Source: Phalacrocorax aristotelis (lineage: Eukaryota > Chordata > Aves > Suliformes > Phalacrocoracidae). From it: a DNA stretch of 64,000 nt. The position numbers and the translations under genes are program-made. Under the pieces are notes generated by a model. That model was given only the letters and a program-made list of their open reading frames with translations, was not told the origin of the DNA and searched no databases. The stretch covers positions 58,290,918-58,354,917 of the forward strand of contig NC_134277.1 in NCBI RefSeq assembly GCF_949628215.1, read 5' to 3'. This document shows, piece by piece, positions 25,319 through 37,442 of this stretch (position 1 is its first letter; each line of letters begins with the position of its first letter).

Positions 25319-28300
25319 GCCAATGGCTCTAGTGGCAAAGACAGGCTTGTTTTAAGTTGCTGTGAACTTGGTTTTTTTTGGCTGGCACGGTTGTGTCTTT
25401 TTGCACACCTGATGGATGAAGGTAGGCCAACAAAATTATCTTGTGTGTCCTAGCCTGAGTCTGTATTTCTCCCTTTCTGGACAGGGGACATGCCTTGCCT
25501 AACCAGAAAAGTTCAGTTGTCTATACCATGCTGGTTTTAGTACAGTCCCTTTAGTGTCAACACAACAGATTGAAATTAAAGTGCTTGTACTGTACAGTGA
25601 CTCCTGTTTGGGCATGGTGGTATGATAACAGACAGTGTAGCAGTCTCTACCTGGGGAATTGCCCAGGTCTAACTCAGGATTTCATTTCTCCCAATTTTAT
25701 GAAATCTCTTCACTGAAGTGGATGAAGAACTTGTTAACATGGCAAACTCCTTTCTGCTTTCCCCATAATATCTCTGTAAATGCGAAAAGTTGGTGCAGGC
25801 GCTTCTCGCTGTGGCAGGTGACTAAGCGTGCTTCAGCTCTTGGTGCAAGAACCAGGCAAGGATGAGTCAAGCAAGTGTTTCCTTTCATTTCTGCTCCTCA
25901 GGGGAAGAAATGTGTTGCTCATCGCTACAGATAATTATCTCAATACTGGTGTAAGTGAGATCCAGGAATTCACTGCTGGCTCTCTTATAGTGTGAGTTTC
26001 CATGTCAGGGCCCTACTTCCCCACCACATTTGGAGCAGTGGATTCAGCCTGGTACAGGAAGGGTAATGGGTGTAAGCGTCCACCTTCGTTTGTGCAAATG
26101 CCATTAAGTTTGGCAGGATTTCAGTCCAAAACAGAGAAGGAAACCTTCCTCCCTGAACATGCTGCTTTCAAATGGTCAGCCAGTTGTCTAGCCTAAAAAA
26201 AAATAGGGGTGGAGGGGGTGGGGGGAAGGAGGGCTATGTGAGAAGTCTTAAATCTACTTTTAAATTGTTTGCTTTTCTTTTTAAGGCTGACATCAGCTGC
26301 TCCTATCTTGAGTGCTGTCTTGTCTATCCCAAAGAAATATCCCTAACAAGGATCACTATTTTCAGTGGTTTTAGCAGCAGTAGTGCTGAGGGTGCTTGCT
26401 GGTCCCGAGCTATCAGCAGTGCTGTCACAACGGTCTCTAACATTTTTCAGTGGGGTTCTTCGTGAAGGACTGGCAAAACTCTGGTCTGCTTTTTGACTAA
26501 GGCAACTTGCATCCCCCAGCTGTCATACAGAAGTAATAATAGCGTATGGGTTTGGGTTAAACCTCTTCAAATCTGGGTCATCCCATAGTTTGAGAGAGTG
26601 TAAGATAACATTAAGCTGCTTCATTATTTTTCCTGGGGCTGTAACAATAGCAGTCTCTATTCCCAAACTTGTTCACATGTGTCCTTGCATAAAGCATATC
26701 GTGCCATGCTGAGGCTGGGGGTTTGCCTGCATATTGCTTGGAATGACCTGTGTTTCTAGGGAAACCAGGGAGCAGAGGAGGCAGTAAGTGCCAAATAATG
26801 GCCAAATTCTACCAGCTGTGTAACCCTGAGAAAAAGCTAAGGTAGATGCCTTTGGATTTGAGTGTCATTCAGAAAAGGTGAATTGAGATCAAAATTGTTA
26901 TTTTGTTCTGTCTTCTATTCATTTGGTATTTACAGAAATAGGACTTGATTTTTTTTTAGCAGTGTTAATGCCTTGCTGTTGAGGGGCTTCACAGTTTTGG
27001 GGTTTTCCCATAATGGCAGCAGCACATAGCTTGCTGAGCTTAACGCTGAACTTGCAGTGTGGTAATGGAAAAGTGTCCCAGGATTCACAGGTGATCTGCA
27101 GATCTCAGTGGCTGTATTTTCTGAAAGCCAGGACTTAAAATGTGCTTCTCATTTACTGCAGGTAACACTTTTGATGCTGGCTTATTAAAGCACTGTGTAA
27201 ACATTAGTAAGCTGGGTCTCATTACACCCCATAGCTGGCAATTGTCTGCATAGATATCTGCAGTGTTCCTAGAAGGCATTGGATGAGATCCTGAAAATGC
27301 TTAGAAGATGCATTGCGGTATGCCCAAAGTATTACAGAGGGTGAAACTTCCCAGAGTGGCTATGCTGACCCATACTGCCAGCTCCCCGCGTGTGCACGCC
27401 TGTCAGGAGGCGCTCTGTGGGAACCCATTTTGGTTGCAGCTTTGCCTGGCTTTCCCTGTGCATGGAAACTGTGGACATGGCTATGGCACAAAGCCAGGGG
27501 CATTTGGATTAAGCTTGTTTTAATTCTGTAGTAATCTTGACCTCCTATTTTTATTAAAGCCCTAATCCTGGGTGCCGTCCAAAGCCCATTAAAAGTCAAT
27601 GGAGACATCCCACTTGCTTCTACCAAGCGCTGGGTCAGGCTGCTTGGGGGGTGCCGTGCACTTCTGACTTTATGTTGACCACCCTGAGGTGGAGGTGATC
27701 TCTGCACCGTACATCTTTTGGAGCAGTGCAGGCAGGGATGCTCATGTCTTCCCCAGGCCAAAGGCAGATGTTTGTACATCGCTGCTTCTGAAAAACTTGG
27801 TTAGCTTGAGTTGGCTCTTGCTGTCACTCATCCATGTACCTGTGATAGCCAGCACATCCGCCCATGGTGCTGCCAGTACAGCTGTCCTTGGGGAAGGAGC
27901 TACTTCAGCTGGCCGTGGTTGCCCTCCATGTTGCATAAGGAGAAGAGCATAGTCGTGATTATATAAAAGAGATTATGTAACCGGGTAATTTGGTAATCGC
28001 CTCTCCGGTGAATGCTAAGAATAGCTTGTGAATATGCATTTATTTCTGTGATAGCCATCCACAGTGATTAAGGACTGGAAACTGCAGGTGCCAGGCTGTG
28101 GCGTGCGGTGAAATACTTGACACCTGATGTGTGCATGTTTGCACTGAGAATCCCCGGCTCTGCGGCCCCTGTGGTGCTCTGGTGAGACGCATCAGCTCCT
28201 GTTCCTCATGTCCCGTAGCATGGTATGACCTGCTGTGCAGGTACAGTGAAGGTGTAAAACTGCTCTGACTGTAAGTTTTCTTGGCTCTTGATGAACCTGT

Positions 28301-28944
28301 GCTAGCTGTTGGTGGCATCCTTACGACGATATGCAATGCATAGGCAGAGCAGATGATGGAGGAGGGAACACGTGTTGCTTCTCTGTGAATTTGGGCTGGT
28401 TTTGCTTTCTCTTGCCTCCCAGAGTATCTTTTTTTGTGCTGAAATTGCCAGTACCTCCCGTGAGGTATCTTGGGGGATGCTGGACAGTTTCCAGGATCTT
28501 AGTGAGGAGCAAGGAGACTCCTGGGCTGCTTTGAGATGACTGAGAAGACCATGTGTACTTCAGTCCAGCTCCTACCTGTGTCTCTGCTCATGGGTTTATC
28601 CCTCACTTGCAGAAGGGAAGACGACTCAAAAAAATCAGATATAGCCAAAGCCAGTGAGAGCTCCTGTAGTGCTAACTGAAGTCTTCAGGGAGACATGGGG
28701 GAGGAGATGCATGCCGTTCCTTGCAGTCTCTTAGCCCTGAGAAGGTAGTGGAGGAGTGAGTTAAGGATAGCTTGGGAGAAGGTGGGAAGGGGCTGAGAGG
28801 CTGTGGTGGGGAAAGGAAGCGAGTAAAAGGAGCTCTCTGAGCACTGGTGATTCATCTGGGAACATCAGTCCTCACTCTGAAAATGTTCTTGCAGTTCTCG
28901 GCTCCACTGCTGGAGTCTAGGTGGCTGCTGTTTTTTCTTGTGTT

Positions 28945-29760
28945 TTATCTTGTTTCCTTTTCCTGGCTTCCCCTATTCTTGGTGTTGTGGATTTTTTCTT
29001 TCCCTGCCTTGTACACTGTCCTGACAGTATAGTTGTCACTTTTTCTTGTTGCTCCAGCCACATGATCTCTACCTTCAATTGCTTTATTGGCTCTTGCTGC
29101 CTGAAACTCAAGCAGTTTAACCTTCTCTTCAAGCTGCCACATAATCCTCTCTTCACCTACAGCTCTCACCTTGTTTCCTCCTTCTCCGGCCTTGCTCCAG
29201 ACTGTCATTCCACCCCTCTTGGCCAAGGGTGGCTTTCTTCTCTTTTTGTGTGTTACTGATTTCATGATTAGCAGAAATGCAGTTTGCAATGGTTTCCAAT
29301 TCCTTGGGTTCTCAGTCCCCGTTAGCTTTTTTAAAAAGGCTGTATTTTTTTTCTGTACTTTCCTCTTCTTTCTTCATTCCCATCTACGATTCAGCCCTGA
29401 CACATCCACTTCCCACGTGGACTTTGCCTCTCCCATAGTTTCTTTACTCTCCCCTGTTTGCAGAGGTCTATTCTTGAGGCCATGCCATCTGCACTTAAAA
29501 GTGCCCTGTAAATCCATTTCTCTTATGTTGCATTTAAACGTTTGATACAGATTAAAAAAATATTTTTGTATATATATATTCATTTTACTTGAAAGAAATA
29601 CAGGTTTCCATCCTGTCCCTTTTGCCTGAATATTTGTTTCCTTGCGTTTTTCCTTTTTGTATGTTAGGATGAAGATTTGAGGGTTCAGCTTGCTGCTTTT
29701 CCCAAGAAGTCCCTTTGCAGCATCATGACCCTTTGTTACAGTGGGCTGCCCTGTGTACAT
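28945..29760 (-). other. Purine-rich long open frame with one stop, possible relic
   Basis: Read on the minus strand from an ATG at 29760, one frame runs for 271 codons and is interrupted by a single TGA at 29374-29376 before the final TAA. The second half is Lys/Glu/Arg-rich and contains a short helical-looking stretch (MWQLEEKVKLLEFQAARANK). I recognise no family. The minus strand here is rich in A and G, which lowers the frequency of stop codons, so the length may be partly compositional. There is no clear promoter, poly-A tail or splice signal. It could be a decayed retrocopy or retroelement ORF, or simply chance. It lies antisense within VOPP1 intron 1. Confidence 0.22.
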
Positions 29761-31984
29761 ACCCCTTCTCCTTCGTATTTATGCCTCCTTTTTCTAGTAG
29801 GGTATCATCAACCCTGGAATATGCTGCTGTTGCTGTCAGGGCAAAGGACTGTTAGGGGAATGTTTTTAATAAACATATGGTTGTTGCATAATGTAGACGG
29901 AAAGTAGGCAGAGGAGACTGTTCGTGCAGCTAGTAAGCTTTTTGTGAACTTTAGGGAACATGGGCAGGCACAGGCCATGGGTAATATGAAATTATTATGA
30001 TACCTTGTAAATTCTCAGATGTTTAATGGACTTCTCAGCCTCAAACTACACATCTGGAAGAAAGATGTGAGTTAAGTTGAGAGTTTTTGTGCAAGAGCAT
30101 GTAAGGATGTGTGAAAGCTGTTGTGGGAGCTTCTGTAAGGTGAAAACTATTTAATTTGCAACTGTGCAGATACAATAAGAATAGTCCTAATGGGACTGAC
30201 AGTCAAGTGTGAAGTAGTGAAAAGAGGAGGAAGACCAAATTAATCTACTATAGTAACTTGTTACCATTTCAGTTTAACTGGTTTTATCTCATTTACATCA
30301 ACATTAATGAGAGATACGTCTGTAAGCTCCTGCCTAGGATCAAAGGAAAATGTTATTTCTTAGTTTCAAATGGATAGGAGGGCTCAAGATATATAAATAC
30401 GGTCTAAACAGGTATGAGAGCTGTTTTTAGATCTGGAGCAGGGGCGTTGTGCAAGGTTTTGATTTTGTTGTCAATATTGGATGCAGCATGTATAATCTGA
30501 TTAATTTTAGCAGGAGTGTATATTCTTCTATGTTCTGGGAGCTCCAGATGCAGGCTTTGATAACATGGGTTGCTAGTTCATGGCAGAAACGCTGGGGTTC
30601 AGCTGGTATGTACCAGTTCTATTGGATTTGATGGCAGCACTCTCACTGGTGGGAGGAGGATAATAGGTTATGTGTTTTGGAGTTTTAACTCTGATCCTAA
30701 TTGGCAATTTGCTCCCTTCCAAGAAAATAGACTGTAAAGATATTAAATTTCTCACAGAGGTTCAAGTTCAGTTAAATAGATTTCTAAAAGCAAGTCTGAT
30801 GGAGCAAAAAAATTAGCAGTGTCTGCAAATGTCCCACTGTCTGGAAGTGCCTAATGGAGCCAATTTAATAACTTTTAAGAAGTTTCCTTTGAAATGTTCC
30901 TGCAACAAGCTTTTAAAAAAGATCTAGAGTGGCTTGGAAACAGGGGCCCTTTGTAAAAAGGCCTTCCTTCAAGTGAGACTGTTTAAACGTGATGTGAAGC
31001 AAGGTTATGAAGGGACAATTAATACTGGGTTTCCTGATACTGCCTAGAGAAAGCTCAGCAACCTTATTCACAGCAGTAGGAATGGCATAACATGGCTAGT
31101 GACTCCCTGGACACCACCTCGAACGGGACTGCCTTGCTTGTAAGGGTAGTAAACACGGGGGTCTCGAGGAAGGAGCTGACTGGGAAGCTGTCCACGTGAA
31201 CAAATGACTCCTCCAAGGTGCTTGATCTCCCTGTCTATGCAGGCTTGCCAGATTTGTCTGGACTTGGCTGTCCTTCAGCCTGGCGGGTGTTTTTGCAAGT
31301 CAATGGCAGGGATGTACCACCTTTGTGCCTGGGAGCTGTACGTGTGTCAGCTTGGCACTGAAGTGCCTGCGGAGCTGGTGTAATGGTTACAGCGAGCGGG
31401 GCTGGTGTCCTGCCGCTGTGCTGTGCACGGCTTCTATCTTCAGGGCGTACCCGGAGCTGCAGGGACAGTGGTGGTGCTCATGCCCAGACGCTTCTTCCTA
31501 GAACACACACTGAAGGTGGCAAAACTAAATTATGGACCTGATTTTAATACCTAGCTCTTCTAACTGGAGAGGAAAAAAAAATAAGAATCACTGTTCCTTT
31601 TTACTTCAGTGCTGTACGTTGTTCTAGAGGAGCAACTCTTTCTTAATGATGTCCTAGACTTTGATATCTGCTGTATTTGTGGTAACGGCTTCTCCAAATA
31701 TCCGTCTTCTACGTTAGATGAAACCTATTTGTACGTTTACGGTACTTCTTCATGCTTTATTCAAACACAAGCAATCAAATAAAGAACAAATCGGGCTGTT
31801 ATGCTTCAGAAGTCTCAGACAGTTAGTACTTAGATTTTTATGGGAAACTAAACTTTTGCAATTATTTGTAATGACAATAAGTGTGCTCATCTGGCACCTT
31901 TCACAGAAGGATTCCACAGTATTTAAGAAATATGAAATGTGCTGTAGCATGTTCCAGTCACATCCAGGCCAGATGCATAGCTGT

Positions 31985-32091
31985 TGTACAGATGGGTTCA
32001 TGAGGAGAAAGTGTCATGCAGAGTGTCAGTGGCAGAATCAGAAGCTTAACATTTCTGACTCATGGTTTCTTAGTCCAGTGCAGTACAAGGA
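31985..32091 (-). mobile_element. Ancient MIR-like SINE, antisense
   Basis: The + strand reads tacagatgggttcatgagg, then gtcagtggcagaatcagaag, then tttctgactcatgg and tagtccagtgcagta. These blocks come in the order and spacing of a reverse-oriented MIR element: core with 'acagatgagg', then 'agtggcagagccagga', 'ctgactcc' and 'agtccagtgctc' from the tRNA-like head. Divergence is high, as expected for a relic that predates the mammal-bird split or its early descendants. The ends are approximate. An open frame of 131 codons over this region on the + strand is not a gene. Confidence 0.55.
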
Positions 32092-34471
32092 AACTGCATT
32101 GACTTCACAGTAAACACTTGCTTTGGCTTAGGTAAGCGCATGCTTTGCAATGAGCCCTTCCTTTATATGGACTTCTAAAAACGGGCATTTTTGGAAGTTC
32201 CATGCTAGACATCTTGTAGATGAGATTAATCCATCCAGCCACATGAATGGTCTGGAGGAAAATTCTTGGATGGGGAGTTCTCTCCTTGTGGAATTATTAA
32301 ATTGTCATGCTAATGTTTGTTCAGTGCATCCTGTGAGTAATGAATCTGAGATCAATAGACGTTTCCAGACTCTTATCCTATATGCATCTTTATCCTTTAT
32401 TTTATACTTGACTTCATGACTTTCTGTTGATCTAATTAGCCTCAGACTGTTACTGATGGCAACATTTATGTGGGTAGAATATGAACAAATAAAAGTCTTC
32501 ACATGCATCCCACCTCTTTGGATAGCTGACTAAATCTGTTTAACTTACTGTTGTCTTCTTAGTGCTGGATTCACACACACTGAAATAGTACAAGAAATAA
32601 TGCTTGGGCTTGAGGTTTTTTGGGTTTGGTTTTTTTGCTTTTAATGAATTATTCACTGAAAAATGCAGTCCTATGATAGTCTAAAGTTTTGCAAAAGGGG
32701 TCAATGCCACTGAGTAGTTTTAGTCAAAACAGAAATAACAGCACATCGAAACAGTTTCAGCACTTTAAAAAGGCTGGTTTTGTTTAAATACTTCTGAAAG
32801 CTAAGAAATTGAAAGTATAGGTTTACAGTATGTGGTCAGAGGAGAGTGGAACTTTTTTCTGAAAAGCTTGGCATTCACCCAGGGTGTGGGAGGCCAGTTT
32901 TATCTCCTTTTATGTCTTCAGGATGATTTGAGTGTGTATCACTCTTCTCCTGGAAGAGTTCCTAGCCTTCAAGAGAAAGATTAATTCCAGTATACTCTAT
33001 GTAAATTGTTGACATTATTGCTGTTCTTGTCTGTGCAAAATAGAAAGGAAGTATGCACTAAGCTAGGTGGAAAGCTACACCATAGCTCAGTGGTTTAGAT
33101 GCTCTTTGAAGAGGGAGACCTGTGTTTGCAGTGCTTGTTCCAGTTACCCCCTTCAGAGATGGAAGAACATAGAAATTGAAGACAAAAAAGGATGAGACAT
33201 TAGGTCTTCTGGTTGCTGTTAAACAGCATGGCCTTGGCTTGAGAAGTGCGTGTGTGGGGCATTTTGGGAATCTGCTTGGGTCTGTTGGAGAAGGAGGCAA
33301 TTCTGTCGTTGCTGGTTTTTACGTGATGTTTCTGAAATTTTGCTACTGTCTCCTGGTAGAGATAGGATGCTGGTGTAGATGGGCATTTGCGCCTATATTT
33401 ATGCATTTCATTCAAGCAGAAACACTGCCAGCACAAAAATCTGAGATGTTGTCTCCTCCTGCAGCTTGGTATTCATTCACTTCTAGGAGAGTGAGAGGTT
33501 TGAGTCCTCCTGCGTAGGACAGAGACTTGAACACAAATTTGTCATATCCTGGCGGAGCACGTTAACCAGCTCGGGTGGATCTTGACTGCAAGGTGACAAT
33601 CGCCACCACCTCCATTCTCTTGCCTCGCTGTTCAGCGGATGAGTCTTTTGGGATACTCAACAGATGCCAAGAAAACAAAGATATTTTTGTTTTGTTTTAG
33701 GAATGCAGGAAACATTTCTAGAACCCCCCAAAATAGTTACGTGCCCAACTTCCTAATATGAGTGGGTTTCTCAGAAGATGTCTGTTTAAAGTTTCAGATC
33801 AAGCTGGCACCATCTGGAGTTTACCTGCCACTACATAATTAATTCATGTGCTGCTATTTATTAAATATAAATATTTCATATCTCATAAAAATCTGTCTCC
33901 CTCTTCTTTTACGTTAAGTGGGTCTCATAACAATGAATGTTATTGCACATCCAGGCAAGGAGTGTAGCAACACTGGAGAGATTTATTTCAAATAATCACT
34001 GTTGCCCTTGAATAACTAGAGGGATGGAGAAGGTGGTACAGTGAAAGCTGTGGAGAAAGCAATGCTTAGTATGCCTTCCCAACCTCAAAGGCTGTTGTAA
34101 AACAGATCTGTATGACACTTGGGCTTAGGATGTTGGTAGTGTCTTTTCTGAGCACCAAATTTTTGTGGGCTGTGGTGTTGCTGACCTTGCTGTGCCAGTT
34201 CACGGTACCTTCCTCAGCTTCTGCCTGCTTGATAGGAACTGGGGTAGGGGTTTGGGTTTCATGCTGAGGCTCGTTTTGGTATTGTCCTTTTGCTTTAGTG
34301 AAAATCTTAAGGCAATCTTAAATAAAATTTTAAAAAGTATCTAACTAATAAATCGTCCCTGGAACTGGATGTTTAATACATAAAGTGGTAAGTTTACACA
34401 TTCCTGTGTAAGGGTCTTCTGTGTCTGCTGTTCTAATTGGTTTTGTGCTGTTTTGTTTTACCATTTTGTTT

Positions 34472-34487
34472 CCCCCCCCCCCCCCCC
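34472..34487. repeat. Poly-C run (16 C)
   Basis: Sixteen consecutive C follow a T-rich stretch in intron 1 (ttttgttt). It is a simple homopolymer of uncertain true length. Confidence 0.9.
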
Positions 34488-35289
34488 ATATTTTGAAATA
34501 ATCTAATGACTTACACTTTTTCTGAACTAGTCCAGTTTTCCAATCACGTTTCTGTGGACATTGACAGGGATGGTAAATCAGGACTGATATAGCACTGGCA
34601 GCTCTTTGTCAAGAGAGACCATTCAAGGGCTTTATGCAATGAAATTAGAAGGAAAGAGATTAACGGTTTTCAAATAAAAGTATGCGTATTAACAACATCA
34701 ATCCTAAAGTTCATTGTACCAATGTGTAGAATTGGCACTCAAGATTCCTTTTTGCATGCTGTGGATTTAGTCTTGGAAGAAGCCCTGCATTTTTATCTTC
34801 AGCCTGTGATCACAATTTTATGTGCATAAATAGATTGTACAATGTCCCCAAAGACTCCTCTCTTCTGCCGCCAGGCAGACGCAGCACAGGGAGTGTTGAA
34901 GCAAGCTGCCTACAGTTACGCCTTGCAAATACGCCTCAAACCTGACCTGGAGGGAGTACATCTGTGGGTAGAAACGCAACCCAAACTTCCCACCTCCTCA
35001 GTGCTCTGTCCTCCAGCTGAGGCTGTCGGCAAAGTCGATAATGAATCCTGGAGATGGGGATGACTCTTTTGTTGGGTGCAGAAGAGCCCTGTATGGTGAT
35101 ATGACAGTTTAAAAACCCATGTTATTTCTTTAGAGCTCAGCTTATGTTAGAAATAATCAGTTACTTCACTCATTTCTTCATGTATTTGAAGATATTTTTG
35201 CAACCAGTGTTTTTATGTGTGATCTACGATACTTCACAGGGAGCAGTATGAAACTATGGCCCCATGGCTGGGGCAGTGGCTCTTACAAA

Positions 35290-35365
35290 AGCGGGATTCT
35301 GCTGTCAGCTCTGCTGCCAGACCTGGGGACATTTCTTTGTGATCTCTGTTCCGTTTTCTTCTTTT
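35290..35365 (+). mobile_element. Possible MIR-like SINE core
   Basis: The order of blocks gctctgctgccag, acctggggacatttc, tctctgttccgttttcttc resembles the MIR core (gctctgccac, gaccttgggcaa, cctctctgtgcctcagtttcc) in the + orientation. Similarity is weak and rests on spacing and a few words, so this is only a candidate. Confidence 0.3.
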
Positions 35366-35722
35366 AGTGCTTAAGGAATGATCAACTTCTATTCATAGGT
35401 GGTCTTGGAAGCTATGGATTAAAAACCATAGAAAAGACAGATATCTGTTTCACTGAACTGGTTTAATTAAAAGCTGGTTTAAATAAAATTGAGCAGATTC
35501 TACGATTAGCAGAGGTGAGGAAAAAGGGGTTTCTGAGACCTTTTTATTGAGTAGTAAGGAGGAGAACCGAGGACCACAGAATTACCACTTGCGGTGTTGT
35601 TCATTCTCATATCAAGCAACACTTGTTCTGGCTATGAGATAGGGGGGTCCTTTCTCAGTAGGCCCTCTCTTTCATAGTTTGTATTTTTTTGCTAATGAAT
35701 TTAAAGGTCTTTAATGAAACTT

Positions 35723-35747
35723 AAAAAAAAAAAAAAGGGGGGGGGGG
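35723..35747. repeat. Adjacent A14 and G11 runs
   Basis: Fourteen A are directly followed by eleven G and then caaaaccaaaaaacc. This compound homopolymer may have grown by slippage. No retroposon body is recognised in front of it. Confidence 0.88.
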
Positions 35748-37094
35748 CAAAACCAAAAAACCTAGGTATCGGTTTCATTCCCTCTGAGAGAGTATCTTTT
35801 CTGGGGTTCTCTTTTTCCCTGTTTCATGGTGTCGATCACATCAACGGTTCTTTTGGCTAGAAAAACCTTAGGTGGCACTTGACTTCTGATACAGTTAGGG
35901 TTCTGCCTTAAGGAGCTACAGACATTGCCATTGAGTACTCTTAAACTCCTTGTTCATCAGCACAGGACTGTTCTTGTTCTGGTGCATCTTGATCCTGGAA
36001 GTTGGGTAATCATTTTGCAAGAAATAAGTAAACTCTCCCTATTTAAATGCACGCAGCTTTGATTTGAGATTTGTCTTCAAATGAATTCTAACTCTAAACA
36101 AAGTTCAGTCATAATGTTATCTTAAAATTATGGATTCCCCATGGTTTCCCAGGTGCTTGCTCTCCCTACTTGGAGAGCTGTTGTGTTAAATTGGATGGTC
36201 TGTGTCTTGCAGGCATAAGATCATCTTTGTGGTTGTTTATGGATTTTTAAATCTGTATAATCATGGGATTTTTATTCTTTGACTGCAGCTATGTAGGGAG
36301 AGCCTGAATAATGGAGTATTGAACACTGGATTACTTTCCTGTGTATGAACTTGCAGAAGGTGTTTTGATGTACTGGTTGGTTTGTTTCTCAAATTCTTTG
36401 TAGGGTCAGAGATCATGTGTCTCATGTTGTGTGAGTTTTAGGTAATTAATACTTTATGCTTGCCTCTGAGATATGTGGTAGTGGTTAAGCTCAATTAAGT
36501 GGTGATTATGCAGTGATTATACTGATTGATTAATATTTCATTTATTTGGTTTGAAATAGGAAATAAACTATATTGCTGCCATCCTGATTTATTTCCAAAG
36601 ACTTTGTCAAGACTAGCACATTTTAAATCTGTCTTCTAACTTTATTCTGTTGGGAGAATATGAATATTTCTTTGAGGACTTTGTGAAAGGGATTGCATCG
36701 TCTTGCTTCTAGCACCTTTATAAAGGCTTTTTGCCTTGTCACCTTCAGATACAGACCAAAGCCGTATTCTGTTCATGCTGTTTATTAGTTCAGCTCTTGC
36801 TAATTGCGCATCGAGAAATATATGTAACTGCAAGACTGAAAGAAATAAGATGGGTGAGACAAGAGTCCATCTCTACCTGTACTCTGCCTTGGATGGTGGC
36901 AGGTGCTTTTCCAGAAAAGGCCATGAGACTGCCCATTGTCTGAGGTCCATTCCCTTCATATTTGAATTATGTAATTATTTATTATTAGTAGTAAATCAGA
37001 CTTTGATCATGCCTATGATCCAACATATGCAACACTTGGATCAGAGATATTAGGGTGTGGCTCCCTTTTTATTTCATGTAGTTACTATTTTGGG

Positions 37095-37442
37095 TCTGTC
37101 TTCGATCAGTTTGTCTCGTCCCTTTTGAATCTGTCGGCTTCTGCAATCTCCTGTGGTAACAGATTTCAGATTTTGTTTACCTGCTGTGTAAAGAAGTACT
37201 TCTTAAACTAATTTCCAGCTAGGACAAGGGGCATTAATCAAAACTAATGTTACAGGGCTTGATGAATAATAGTTCTGTATTCAGCCTCATTCAGCTGTGC
37301 GTTCAACCTTGTTCTTGCCTATCACCCATGCATCTGTTTTCTGAATTGAAGGCTCCAAAATCTTTTAGACCCTTCTTGAAAGGTAGCTGATCTATTTCAT
37401 TATTCATTGTGGTTGCCCTTCTCTGTACTTTTGGCTCCTAGC
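37095..37442 (-). mobile_element. Ancient CR1-type LINE fragment
   Basis: The + strand reads cggcttctgcaatctcctgt, ggtaacagatttcag, then gctgtgtaaagaagtacttc, and ends near gtggttgcccttctctgtac. These are the antisense of the ORF2 end and 3' part of old amniote CR1 elements (consensus blocks such as 'acaatctcctgtggcaatga', 'tgtgtgaagaagtacttcc' and 'ttgttgcccttttctgtacc'). It is much more diverged than the two other CR1 copies in the window and has internal deletions, so it is older. No reading frame survives. The borders are uncertain by tens of bases. Confidence 0.75.

Noticed and set aside
31718..32113. 131-codon + strand open frame
   Set aside because: It overlaps the antisense MIR-like relic and shows no protein-family motif.
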